This document shows positions 21,401-36,400 of a stretch of 64,000 bases of DNA, piece after piece. Source of the DNA: Hofstenia miamia (taxonomy: Eukaryota > Xenacoelomorpha > Acoela); the NCBI GenBank assembly GCA_004352715.1, contig SCFE01000041.1, positions 534,706-598,705 of the forward strand, read 5' to 3'. The translations under genes were made by a program, and so were the position numbers. Within the stretch, counting starts at the first letter, position 1. Each line of letters begins with the position of its first letter. The notes under the pieces are model-generated. The model saw only the letters and a list, made by a program, of their open reading frames with translations. It did not search any database and had not been told where the DNA came from.

Positions 21401-24400
21401 GGAGAAGTGCTGTGTTTCATGGCGCATCTACTTATGAGCACGATAGCTTTTGAAGTCAATCTGAGCTTACCCTATCATAATGAAGTCGCTTGTAGTCATT
21501 ATGTGTATATCATCAGCAGGATTTAATGCAGTGGTTTTCAACCTCTTTTTACCAATGGAGTCCCCCTTTCCTCGGAATTTTTAGCTGGACCCCCTTAAAA
21601 AAATCACTAATAAAATAGTAGGTGAATTTTTAATATTAAGGATATAGTAAATGATTATGCTTTATCTTAAAAGAAAATGTCGTTCATTTCTTCTACATAA
21701 TCTCTATAAAAATAGAACAGCTGAGCTGCATTTCTTCTACATAATCTCTATAAAAATAGAACAGCTGAGCTGCATTTCCATTTTTACTTTTAGCTTTTTA
21801 AAATAGTGCAAATTTCTGGACAATTTCCATTCTCAGTAATGAAAACCGTTGTAAATTAGAATTGCCCTATGAACACTCAAAATGTCACCGTGGACCCTTA
21901 ATTCACAATTTTTTGTGTGCGGACTACCAGTAAAATTACATGGACCTTTAGGACCCATGTGGACCCCGGTTGAGAAATACTAGTTTAGTGCAAGGCAAAC
22001 GAGTCTAATAAATATCAACATCAACAGTAGCCTTTCAAATCAGAACCTACCTAGAGTTCAGATAGGTAGATTGATATCAAAATGCCGCTTATGTAAGTTG
22101 CAGTATTCGATCTAACATCATTTAGATGGGATTGCAATTAGCTTGAGAATTCTTTAGATGTACCTAGTTTTAACCACTTCTAGTTCGTAGGTCATCCATG
22201 CCAACAAAACAAGAATGGTTTCATCTTGTGGAGGCTGAAGTTGCTCTGGTCTTCATTCTGATTACCAGGTTTAATCAAAGAACTACACAGATTTCTAAGA
22301 GTTCATCACATCAGTTTGTTAACCGTTAAAGGTGATAGCTGAACTACGGGTGAACTGATTATTGTGGCCAACTCGAAAAAGATTGCAATTCAATAGATTG
22401 AAACATTTTTAAAGAAATAATTAAGCATTAACGAATATTACAAAATAAAGAACCCTTACATCAGCTGTTTCTTCAGAATTTTCATCTGATATATTGGAAG
22501 GAATAAATGGCTGATCTCCACTTAATAAAGACATCTGCTGGCTAATCACGGCTAAAATAAGACATTCATCGGTTCTATATATCTTAAAGCGATGCGCGAA
22601 ATTGATGCCAAAAGTGATCATACGTGTATGTGCAGTGGTGAGAGTTTTTACATAATCATTTTTTGAAAAAATTCATTAATAGAGATGAGTAAAATATAAT
22701 ACGGCATATAAAACTGTAAACAGAAAGATGTGATGTGCAACAATGTAGTCTTATATGACGGCTTGCAAAGGATTTTCATTAACAAGTCAAGAACTTTGTA
22801 GGCATTATATGAACAACCGTCCGTCCTAAGGAACTAGTGTTAGTATGCGTAACCCATTTCCACTAAGAATTTTTCAAAATTTGTGATGACTTCAACAAAA
22901 AATTTTTAAACGCGTATAACTCAAGAGCTAACGAAGACATTTAACAACCAGAAAGAGAATTGCTTCCTCACACAGATTTTCTTCAGAAAACCAAATACCT
23001 TAGGGTAGTTGTTTTTCCCATGGACATTAGACCGCCTCATTATCTGAAAACTAGGTATGGAAATAATTTGAATATTTTTGCAAAAATCAGATTTCTCATT
23101 GCAAAAAAATCTTATTTGAATGTAATTCAAGCAGGAGAATATGTTTTAACAGTAATCTTCATCATTGCATATGCGCGCCCAACCCCATAGATGTGTCCAT
23201 GTAAAAAGTTTTCAATATTTCTTAACACTCTTGCATAAAATTGTTCACAAATGCGGGCAAATAGGTTTGTTACGCAAAAGCAACTCTAGTGGAAATAGGG
23301 TAAATAATTAATTGATTCTGTTAATGGCATAACTTTATACTTCATTGAAATTCTAATTAAGTTAATTAAATACCACAAAATAATTCCTCAAAGATCTTTG
23401 CAAATGTAATAATGTGAAATTTGAGTTGAATTGTAATTAAAGCTCACGAGAAAAGTCTGCACACGAGTAGAATCGGACAACATTTTTTTTGTAANTGCAA
23501 TTCAATAGATTGAAACATTTTTAAAGAAATAATTAAGCATTAACGAATATTACAAAATAAAGAACCCTTACATCAGCTGTTTCTTCAGAATTTTCATCTG
23601 ATATATTGGAAGGAATAAATGGCTGATCTCCACTTAATAAAGACATCTGCTGGCTAATCACGGCTAAAATAAGACATTCATCGGTTCTATATATCTTAAA
23701 GCGATGCGCGAAATTGATGCCAAAAGTGATCATACGTGTATGTGCAGTGGTGAGAGTTTTTACATAATCATTTTTTGAAAAAATTCATTAATAGAGATGA
23801 GTAAAATATAATACGGCATATAAAACTGTAAACAGAAAGATGTGATGTGCAACAATGTAGTCTTATATGACGGCTTGCAAAGGATTTTCATTAACAAGTC
23901 AAGAACTTTGTAGGCATTATATGAACAACCGTCCGTCCTAAGGAACTAGTGTTAGTATGCGTAACCCATTTCCACTAAGAATTTTTCAAAATTTGTGATG
24001 ACTTCAACAAAAAATTTTTAAACGCGTATAACTCAAGAGCTAACGAAGACATTTAACAACCAGAAAGAGAATTGCTTCCTCACACAGATTTTCTTCAGAA
24101 AACCAAATACCTTAGGGTAGTTGTTTTTCCCATGGACATTAGACCGCCTCATTATCTGAAAACTAGGTATGGAAATAATTTGAATATTTTTGCAAAAATC
24201 AGATTTCTCATTGCAAAAAAATCTTATTTGAATGTAATTCAAGCAGGAGAATATGTTTTAACAGTAATCTTCATCATTGCATATGCGCGCCCAACCCCAT
24301 AGATGTGTCCATGTAAAAAGTTTTCAATATTTCTTAACACTCTTGCATAAAATTGTTCACAAATGCGGGCAAATAGGTTTGTTACGCAAAAGCAACTCTA

Positions 24401-27400
24401 GTGGAAATAGGGTAAATAATTAATTGATTCTGTTAATGGCATAACTTTATACTTCATTGAAATTCTAATTAAGTTAATTAAATACCACAAAATAATTCCT
24501 CAAAGATCTTTGCAAATGTAATAATGTGAAATTTGAGTTGAATTGTAATTAAAGCTCACGAGAAAAGTCTGCACACGAGTAGAATCGGACAACATTTTTT
24601 TTGTAAACACTAGTATCATAATCTTGACAGACTTAACAAAAGATATTATCTAACAAGCACTAAAAAATATACAAACTTCCAATAAGTTGAAAAATTTAAA
24701 ATATTCTTTGTTAAGCTTTAATAAAACTATTTTTAAAATACTCCAACTAAGATTCAACTTGTAAACAATCGATCTGAGTTATTTCACTTTAAACTTACAA
24801 AATTGGAGTATTCGAAAAAGACGAATCTAATACTAAAAGGCATTAGACATTTTTGAGTGAAAAAGTCTGAAAGATTGCAAGTACCTGCATGCCTAGAATA
24901 TAGTCGCTCAAACTGATTTTCCATTTCTTCCTGCTGTTCTTGATGTTCCTCAGCACGGCGATGGGGCGGTAAGAAAATATTTTTCTAAATTCAGGGCATA
25001 TATCATTCAATTGTACACTTTATTAAAACACGCCAATTTTACATAAAATAGAAATTTCATGTTAGTGTTATGATTTAAAGACACATAAAACAGCTGAATA
25101 AATATTTAGGCAAACATCTCTCATACGTCAAAACAAATCATTGACTGCAATAGGATAATTTGTAATAATGGCTTATCTAATTCAAACAAACAATCTACCG
25201 ATAAATGAGCAACATTCTGCTTTCGACGATGATTATCCTGGTTCTGAAGAGAACCCAAATCTTGGCAGAGATCTGTGTATTGCTAAAAAAAGAGGTAATA
25301 GAAAATTTTGGAGATAAGCTAATACCTGATCCAATTTAACTTTATGCAGAGCCTCCTTGCGACGAATACGAGCTTTTTCAAGTTGCTCGTTTTTAACGGA
25401 GATCCGCTGGCGTTCCTTCTCTTCCATACACTTCTCATATTCTTCTGCCGCCTCATGTGCAGACTAAGAATGAATTTGTCAACAAAATATTGAAAAATGA
25501 TTTGGATACTTCGACAAGGAGTAAAAGTCAAACAAAAATAAAATTCCAGAAAAGATATATGGTTAAAAGAGTCAATCATATTTTGAAATTAAGTTTTATA
25601 AGGGGAAGAGGGGCGACTATCTAAACATTCAAAATTGCGATTTTTGCATATGAATAATGTGATAGAAATAATTTTTTACTGGTTTTCACACGGAAAGGGT
25701 TAGGGTTGGGACTTAAAAAATCCGAAAATGCAATAGCATAGAAAAATGTCTCCAGTTTCATTTACGTCATAAAAATTCACTTGGTTACGAAACTTTGAAG
25801 CGCAGACTAAATTTGTGGAGATTAGTTGTTGCTCTCATTGGCTTTAGATAATATTATCTCAATATGAAGTGTGAGCCTCTGAAAGTTTTTAAGAGCTAAT
25901 TTACTCAGATATGTGTCCATATCAAATTTTTTTTAGAGAAAATTGCTTGAAATATGGATAAAACCGGGTGCAAATCTTTGGATACACCAGCAGTTTAGTG
26001 TTAATTTATATAGGTTCAAAATCACCCCAAGCCCAAAATAAATAAAAAATAGGTCGCCAAAGCATCTCTACGTATAGACAAATGAGAATATGAAGGTTTG
26101 TAAAACAAAAATTTATAGTGCATCCCCAAAAATAATTCAGAAGTTAGAACGCAATGCTATATTGTGCTCAATAAGAAGATGGTCAACTAGACTCTCATAC
26201 CTGATATTTGTCAAAAGCTTCCTTTTCTGAATAGGCCGATGGCACAGGATGAAATTGACGAATGAATCCGCTGCTAACTTCAACAGCCTCCGCAATTTTG
26301 ACAATGGGTTTGACGAGTGCAGAATCAAATGAAGGGATTGATTTGGGGAGGGAAGCAATTTCTGCTGCACGTTCTTTCTCAATATCGATTGCATGCTGTC
26401 TAAATATTTAACTTTAAACTACTGTAAAATTAACACATCTATCACATCCATAAGTTAATACTATATTTTGTATATTATAAATCCTAGCAGAGTATGAAAC
26501 CTAATGAATATTAGACATACATGTTGTGATGAATGCCATTAGTTAATAAGAAGATATAAATTCTTGAGTACCAATTATTTGGTGTAATAAAATTAATAGC
26601 ATGTTCTAAAAACCGAAAAAATGTGCTTCAGCATACGAGTTGAACCTTCAAAAGGACCTGTTCCCTGTGTATGTTCAGTAGAACATCTGTGTACAGATCT
26701 CTTCCAAGAAATTGATGTTGGTTTACTGTTTTTTCGTAGACCTTCACTGTTTGACTATTTTTATATAATTTAAACCATTTTTCCGTTTTACTTGCTTGGG
26801 AGCTGGAATGACCAGCTAAGTCTAAATTTTGGTCCAGTTTTATATAATTCAATTTTGTTTTCAGCCGGTAACGCCCAGGTAGACAAATATGTCTTCATCA
26901 TATCATAAAGACCTTAATTATTGCAACATTAATTCATAATATTAGTCAGTATTGCTATTATCAAAATGAGCAAGTTAACATAAAAACTAGTTATGTAATG
27001 GGATTTGCAGAAGTTTTTAATGTTATTATTTCTTAAATTCTGAGTACATGATTATACTTGAGACATCCCATTATATTTACTTCCTATTATTATTACCTTA
27101 TGTTAGAGTGGAACACAAAGCGAGAATTTTTTAAACATAATACACCTTCGGCATGAATATTGTCAATAAATATATTTAAAGATTGCTACACCAGCACAGA
27201 GAACAGATAATAATTAAAGTATACATCAAATGAATTAAGCAAGTAAATCAAACAGCGTATATAAGAGCTCAGCAGCTGATAGTATAATTTTATATGGCCT
27301 CAGCCGACCTGAGAGCCAAACATAGAGAAGCACTGACGCACTGCAAAGGGTGTTCTCAACAATACCCAACGTAAAATATGTATTATCATGTTTAGATTAC

Positions 27401-30400
27401 GAATTTGACCATCGCTTTCTTTGACCAATTGCTTTGATATGCGCTCGATTGCTTTAATTTGCATCGTGTGCCATGTTGACCTTCGGGTGTACAAATTTCG
27501 AGCACATTAAGTTGGAATGCTATTCTTGGGCAATCAAATGGGCAAGTTGGTGAACCAAAGTAGAGATGTTAGAAGATGATTTTGTCACAGAAATGAGAGA
27601 GGTGATTATTTGAAAAACTATTTCGGGAATATCCATACATTGCAGTCGATCTCTGAGCATTCTGTGAACTCTAAACAACGCCATTTCCCTGTGGATTATA
27701 AAGTTTAGTGTGAGAATTACGGACTTTGAATGAATTCATAATATCGCTGAAAACAGGGAAGATGAACCGAGGCCCCTTCCCCGATCTAAATGGATTATGC
27801 GTGGTGCTCCATGTCTCCATATCCATTCGCAATAAATCTTCTCCAATAATTATGGGAACTGGCAAATGAATGTCCTAAAAATTTAGTGGTAACTGTCTTC
27901 CTTCAATTTCCGCAGACGATGACACTCGTTCATTAGCCGTGAATACATTGCCATCAACTGCAATATATTCATGAGTAAGTGAAATTGACTTGATGAGGCT
28001 ATCGGTATGTAATCTACATAAATAATCGATATTTATAAATGAATAGAGAGAAATTTGGTGGATTCTACAATAATGTATCTCATGCGGTATTTGAAGATAA
28101 GTGACTCTCTTGATAGTTTGACCTTGAAGCAAAAACCGAAGTTCACACCTTTCACTAGCACAAATACCACTCAATACAATACCTGTTGGAGCATTTTTAC
28201 CATTTGAACATTTGAGAAAATTTAGCGTCGTCTGATGTGCCTGCCAAGCATATAAAATTGTGATATCAGTATTTCATCAGAAAACAACGCGTTTCCTTTC
28301 ATTGTTAAGCTGACCAATCTTTATGCTTATGACAAAATGTCTTTTCGCTAGGAACATTGCCTTTTTATGGTAGAACAGCTTCAATGGCTTTAGATGATTT
28401 TTTTGGTTTCTTCCATTCGTTTTGTGGTGGTCTTTGGTCGACCGATAGGCCTTTCAAATCCAAAGTTTCCTGCTGATTCAAAGTTATTTATTGATTTCGA
28501 AACTGTTTTATGTATCAATTTAAACTTTTCCCACTTTCTCTAGAGCTGTAGCAATCGTTGAATAGAATTTTTTGGGCATTACTTTCTGTAGAAATTCTTC
28601 AGCCAGGCATCCTTCACTACAAGATATTAATGTCTCACAAAAATTAGTTTTCGCAAGGTATTGGATCTATCATTAACCAATCATTTCCATTTAATATGTA
28701 CTGACCTTCATAACTAACTCAACCAAATCGCACCCTATATGCCCGCAGCTATATTCATAGACGCGGTGCAGCTTTGATGCATCCACATCTAACTTAGACA
28801 CACAATCTACGACTAGTTGATGGGAAATATTAAACAAAGTTCTCAAACAACTTGAAATATCATCCCAATGCAAAATTTGTCGAGTTCGCTGGATAAATAA
28901 AAACGGTTGAATTCTTGCATGCGCAAAGTTCTGATGTACTGTCGAACTAACGTTCGAATATTTACTACAGACTAAAACTTCCATCGTGAACATTGATGTT
29001 CGTCCCGCGTGAATTTTGCCTGAATGCTTTTAACCAAAATTCAAAACATATTGGACAAATCAAAGCACAAAAAAATATACGTAATAGCAAATTCATTTGC
29101 TTACGAAATTATTTTTAGAAATTAAAAAGAAGCATTTTACTAAATATTTTAAAGATCGATGGGCTTGGTTGCCCTTCTAGTCCTAAAAATATGTTTTGTT
29201 CCAAGTCTTGGTCCGGTCACGCAAAGATCTATTGAGGAAAATCAGTTTATGCTAGTGTCTGTAGTTTTCTTTCGTGTCATTTTAGAAATAATTGTTAATA
29301 AATATTAATTGGCATAATCAGAAATACTTTGGTAGTAAACTAATAAGTTGATCAAGAAAATTTTAAACCGGTTTGAAGATAGTTGTATGTAGAGTTAGAA
29401 AATACGACACACTAAATGTATAATTATAGAATGCAGTAACAATAAAAAAGTTAACATTACATTAATTCTCAAGAAAAAGAATAGATTACATTGAGTTACG
29501 CTTTAAAATTTCTAAAACCAAAAACAACAATATATGCGAAAACCTCAATAACTTCGAGCACCGTCACTATGCTAATCCCCATTAAAAAGCCAGCAGTGCC
29601 ACCCACATTGCTAATGAGGTTATACCACGAGATCTTCAAATCAAATTCTATCAGTGTCATCCAGTTATTTTCAAGAAAGATATGAACATATACTAGTTGT
29701 TTCTTAAGGTACATAAATGCATTTTCAACATACAACTCTTGAACAGCCTTTGGCAGCTGAGAAAAGTCCTTCGGAAGTTTTCTACCCAATATACGCAGAA
29801 GGTCGACATTGAAGTCTTCGTGGCTGGCCAGAAGTGGGAGAAATTCAACAGACGTAAAATCAACCGAAGTTGAGAATATATCGTAAGCAGAAGAAGAGCA
29901 GGGTAACTTACAATTCTCCACACACTTACGTATCTGAGATTTTTTCAAACAGTTGAGATCAGAATAAGAATCAATACACTCACGATGATCGAAATAAATT
30001 ATGGGGGAACAGTTACAATGCATAAGTCCATGATAATGCTTACAATACTCATAACACCAATCAAAAGAGTAATTGATCGCTGAAACATTATCAATTTTTC
30101 TTAAAAAGGGCAAAAAACTATCGTTTTGCACTGTTCGAATCTTCTCTATTGTAATTGGCTTGCTTCTACATTCGGTATCACCATGAGGAATGAAGGTAGA
30201 CTGCACCAACCTGATAGAAGCGCTAACTTTACTACCACCTGATACTTCAAATCCATAATTGTCAGGATTAATCGGGTATCCAGGATACATTAGCGTAATT
30301 CTTGCACCATTGATGCCTCTTAGAACTGTAAAACTGAAGTCAGAATCGAGGTTTAGAATCAGTTTTATTCCAAATCTTGATCCGTAATTATTATTTTTAA

Positions 30401-33400
30401 AGTGACTCTGGTACTTCTGCAAATAATAACACATTCCAAACCTGTCAGTGGGTAACGGTTGAATCCAGTCATCCGCACATTCACGATCGTCCACTTGACA
30501 TCTTAATATGAAATCGTTTTTAGGCATTTGATGTTCGACGTACTCACTATATTTATAGAGACCTCCATTTAGTTTTCCATCAACCAAATCCAATAGGTTC
30601 TCGCTGCTATTATGTTTGAACACCTCCTTCGATGCGTTGCCCAAAACATAGTCAATAATTAAATTCCTTATCTCATTATATGAGTTAGAGGCGTATTTTG
30701 AGTCAACGGAATGTATTTTCTTCAAATTGCAAAAAACAATGTTTGGGAGTAAAGTTCTATCATGGACTGGCTTATCATTGATAGTTGTTGAATATTTGAA
30801 CTGTCGATAGGCATTGATATTCAAATACAAACTGTAGACCAAAGCAGTCAAACAACAGCATGTAATAATCGACCAGCCAATTTTTGTAAAGATCTTAGTT
30901 GATGTTATGATTCTTGGGAATGCCGCACATGAAAGTGATGCAAGCTTTGTCTTCACGATCTCTTTCCCTAGATCCATTATATAAACTAATAACTTCTATT
31001 CAGTAATCAATTATTGAAAGCTATTAATATATATTGCTTATTAACTCTTTAAGAAAAGTATCGGATGTTGATAAAGGCAAACACTGTGAACGAAATTCTG
31101 GACAACAAACAGCTCTACAAATACACATTTTACAAATCTTGTTTGCGTGAATTACTAGAGACATATATATGTTGTTTCAAAATAATTATGAATTAAAAAT
31201 TCGCTTAAAATTTTCCCACTCATTATAAATTTGTGCATTGGTCATACTTTATACGGCATGTAAACATCAGTGGCGGCTCGTGCATGCAAAATTTAGGCAA
31301 GCAAATATTTTTTTGAGTAACCAAAATAGTGTAAATTATAAACCATGAAAAATTTATTTATAAAGGAAAACCCCGAGACAATTTCTTCCAGAAATTTATC
31401 TGTAATATTATTATAGAAATAAGTTCAATAAAATTGTTAACGGTTTCTGTAGTTTTTTCTCCTCTAATCGGTTATTCTTCTATTTGTTTAAAATTTCTTT
31501 AACCAAAAAATAATCATTATGCAAGACGATGATCAAAACCCAATAGTTTGTATTAATTCAAATATTTACATATTTTCGGTAAGGTAGTCAATAAATCATG
31601 CATTTCAAAATATTGAATAAGAATTTTGTCGATTTTTACAATTGAAGGCATGTTGATGATAGAAATCTTGAGATAAATTCCAATTTTTTTCAAGATTGAG
31701 AAACTTCGATTAGAAAATGAAAATTCAATTAAGGTTTCTCAAAATTTTTTAAAATTTTTTTCCAAATCTATTGCCTTAAAATATACACATTATATTTTAT
31801 TTTTTGAATGATGTGGTAACACATTCGTAGAAAAAATTATTTTTTCATTCACAATTGTTATAAATTTTCTAAATTCTATTAGGAAAAACAAATGGCTACC
31901 ACTTTATATTTAAGAATATTGTACAAGGAATCCGTGAGGTAAGAAATGCGAAAAAACTATATACCAGATATGAGCCTCGCTTAAATATATTTCTGTTTCT
32001 GGTTCTGCTTTAATGTAAAAATGTTTCTGATTGATTTAAATAATAAATATTATGTTTACTTTTGGGTCATCGTATTGAATTATAATATTAGTAGTTCTTT
32101 TAGGCTCCGGGTAGACTATGTGATTGGTCACGCGTGATCTGTCACATTTTGGTAAAATCGCATTTCTAACTACCGAGATAATTAGTTATGTTATGTGACG
32201 TTTTTATTAACTTTTCTTCGTAACAATCACGTAGTCTAACCGTAGCCTTACAATGGAATTAATTCAATGTGAAGCAATGAGCGGAGTGCTTGCTTTGCTA
32301 GCTAAATCTTCGCGCGATGAATTTAACAAAACGGATGTAATTTTATCGTTTGAGCGCATCTTACTCATGGTGGTTCCTGGAAAAGCCCATCAGTGATGCG
32401 GAAAGGCGAAAGCTGATATCGAAGAGTGACGCTAAACTAACACCTGAGGGGCGCAGCTGTACAGATCGCTGTACCTACAGTGGAAGTTAAACACCAAAGT
32501 AAAAAAAGTGCTGCCATGTGTATTTTGTGCATGTCAGGGTGGGGACGGTCGTGGATGCTCTGTTGGTTTGTGGAAAACAAACGGAGACGCAGGGGAAACA
32601 CTGTTAGCAAGAATGCTGCTGGTGACTAGTTTCATGGGTGCGTCTCATGAGGCAGATTTCAGGGATAACTCTGTTTTTGGAAAAAAATTGTAGGTTTTCA
32701 AAAAATCTTTCAATCAAAACACATAGATTTACTAATTCGGTTTAGTAGTTTAAACAATTTAAACATTTTGATAGTCGTAACAGTGATTAATCGTAAGAAA
32801 TTTCTGTGAACTTTTGCTAGTAACAAATTATGTGGAACTCTGACGAGAAAGTGAGGCATGCATACCGCTTTGAATTCGCCAATTATTCTTCATATATAAC
32901 ATAATGTATAGGGCATCAATTTGTCTATTACATAATTTGCTAAACACGAAATAAGTCATTCTAATCAAACAAACTTGCAAATCAAAACAATGCAGTCCTG
33001 AGCAGCGTAAAATGAGGCAAATTTTGGCTTCACCTTACGAAAATAATGTACAATGCAAGCTTACAACTAACTTTATTGTCACGCGTCTTTATTGTTATTA
33101 ATCAAGAAAAAAATCTTAATTTAGTTAAAACAATTATATACATGATGTTATATTTTATTTCATTAAAAAATATCCTTAAAACATTGACTCTGAAATGTTT
33201 AAATGTATTTTTTAACAACCAAACTAAAAGCTCCTGTAATTAAAAATTTTCAACTAATCAACATCAACAGCTATGTAAACGAGTGGATTATAGTAATGTA
33301 AATTTGTTGACCTGTTATAATTACCAAGATTTGCCCTTACATTATGGCCGATATGAAATTATGCAGAATATACGTTAAAATTACTTAGAATGCATGTGGT

Positions 33401-36400
33401 GATAAAGTGATTACCAGGGCTGCTATTTTTTTACCTAAAATTACAAACTTTTAAAATTGACTTTATTTACCTAAAAACCCAAAACCCATTTTTACCCATT
33501 ATTTTTATCTCGAAATTTGAAATTACTTAAGCAAAAATTGCTTTTAAGTACTATATATCAGCACTAAATAGTTAAAATCAAAGACAACCAAAAAAATTTG
33601 CTGTAGTTGTAGTAATCAGTAATATATTAATAATTAAGAAGTTGGCCTCAAAAGAGAGCGGNCCCCCCCCCCCTCCTCTAAACGTGCCACTGATCAATAT
33701 ATTACATTTTTTATTTGTTTTATAAATTTTGACTTTATTGGCTTTTGACAGCCCTAATGAGTATTAATATATATTTAAATAAATAGCAAATCACAATCAG
33801 CATTTCAAAATTAGAATCAATCTAAAGTAAACCCTCTTTGTGTAATATCGTGATTTGTACTGATGCTACAGGCAATATATTAGGCTGGAGAAACAAGATC
33901 AGAAACAATTATGCTTGTCGAAAATCCCCTTATAACACTATTTGGTGAGAAATCATCTCATTTTAGTATTGTTTGTAACTTGAAAACTGCATTATCATGA
34001 AACAAGTGAAATTTCAGGAAATATTCTCTCTGAACTGTAGAAAACCTGCTAAAATACTATTCATAACAATGAAGGTAAAACCTTGATATTAGATGAGCAT
34101 TTTGTTGCTGAATTCGCAGTGCGTTCTCCTCTCGTTGCTTCTCAAGTGCTCTCCGTTCACGCTCTTCGGCTTGTTTTGTCATAAGTCTTGAGTTTATCTT
34201 CTTTGAATCGCAGTGTTCTTGCATCAACTTACTCTAAATCATTTGCTTACAACAAATTTTGTGCAGTGAAATTCAGGTGAAAAATGACCCTCTAAAATCA
34301 TTAATATATATAAAGATGAGTGTGATACCTCATAACTAGAAGTTACATGAAGATCACTACAATTCCGAACAAATTTCCCTGCAACATCAAATGAAAAAAC
34401 GAAAAATAAAACAAGCATTTCAAAATATTTTAACCTTAAACAGCCTAGAGTCCATTTTAAAGGACAAACCGTTTTTCCACATTTACAAAAGAATTTTCTT
34501 CAAGCCTATTTCCAAATTTGAAAATCTTGGGGCATTGGTAGGTCTATTGGGGAACATACTTTAATGAAATGTTGAAAATTTCTATTAAAGCTTATTGCTG
34601 TGGCAGAGATTGTTGAATAGATTAACAAGTTTTCTTAGAAATTTTCGAATTTTTGAAAAAGATTTNTTTTAAAGGACAAACCGTTTTTCCACATTTACAA
34701 AAGAATTTTCTTCAAGCCTATTTCCAAATTTGAAAATCTTGGGGCATTGGTAGGTCTATTGGGGAACATACTTTAATGAAATGTTGAAAATTTCTATTAA
34801 AGCTTATTGCTGTGGCAGAGATTGTTGAATAGATTAACAAGTTTTCTTAGAAATTTTCGAATTTTTGAAAAAGATTTAAATTCTCTCCATTTCTATAGTT
34901 AATGTATTTAGAAGGTTTTGAGCCGCTGGAGGCAACAAAGAACTTTGCCTGTTTTTTGATATGTACAAAGATATTAAAAACCCATTGAGGCGTGCCATGC
35001 GCAAAGTCAGAGATCGCGAGGCCGATGGTGGGTGCTTTCAGATTGAGCACACCATTAAATGTTGTTTTTGAGCTGTAAGCATTTAAAATTTTTTAAAGGA
35101 TCATGAAAAAATTTTAAACATCCCCCGGCTGTTTAAGGTTAATGTCGACATGTAAAAAAGAACTGAAAATGTGAATGGATTTGTAAATCATACAGAAAAA
35201 AAATTATGAACTCTACCTATAATCGAAACTTAATTCATGTTTGATTAATATGCATTCCAAAATGGGAAAAATTAAAATAATTTTGCACTACATTTAGATC
35301 AAAATGTGTACATATTATATAGTGCATAAGTATACATTTATACAAGAAGACAACCATTTTTCAAAAATACACTCTCAACCTTGTTGTTATCTACTCATTA
35401 TGGGTCCAAGAGTGCCAATCAGAACATTAAAATTTGCTAGATCTTACAATAGCTAAAATAGAAAATTATAAAGCATCTGAATGATGATGTCATGAATATT
35501 ATGCAGATAGGAGACGACCATTTGGACAATTGATCAAATGATTTTAAAAGTGTAAACGTATACGATCTTAGGTTCACTTTTGGAAAAATAATTACCAAAT
35601 GAAGTTACTTTCTTAAGACGATTAAGCGTCAAGGCAACATGAATATCAGATCGTGTTCCACACATAATATTATTATTTGATACTTAGTTAAAATGTCTTT
35701 GTCAATGGAAGTACTAAGTAATTTGATAAAATAGATAACAATTGATTTGAAAAAATATAAGAAATTGAAAAACATTTAGTAATTTTTAGGCATTCAACGG
35801 TTGTGAAATTTCTCTAGTTTCATAAAAAGTGGTAAGAAAGCACACGGCAGCATTTAGTACAGATCTTGGATTAGCATGAACAAAGAGAAATGGAGGATTT
35901 CAAATGATTCAATTTTTACTTTGCATTTTTACAATAGAATATAATATAGTCGATTCGATTCTACATTCATGATAATTTCATTCAAAATATTTTCTATATC
36001 AAAGATACAAAATACTTTCAATGCCGCATAAACTAGAATACGAATTCTACTAAATTTTTTTAAAAAAACTTGAAATATTTAAGCAAACGCATAAATTGTG
36101 ATAATGTATTCCAAGCGGCTGCATGCACAAAGAACAAAAAGTACTATCTGTCAGTTAACAGTTTGCATACTTAATGAGTATTTGGAAAAAACAGAGTGTA
36201 TGACATCCGCTTATTTAACATTAATGGGATGAAATGGTATTGAATTATGCTGAAATTTGATTTAAATGAATATCCGGAGATGTTCATCCAAACTCGACTA
36301 GTTAATTATTCAAAAATAAATGCAGATGTTTGATGAAATTATCAAAAACCTCAATCTATTTTGATCATGAACTTCTATCTTGTGAGGCTACTGATTTTCT

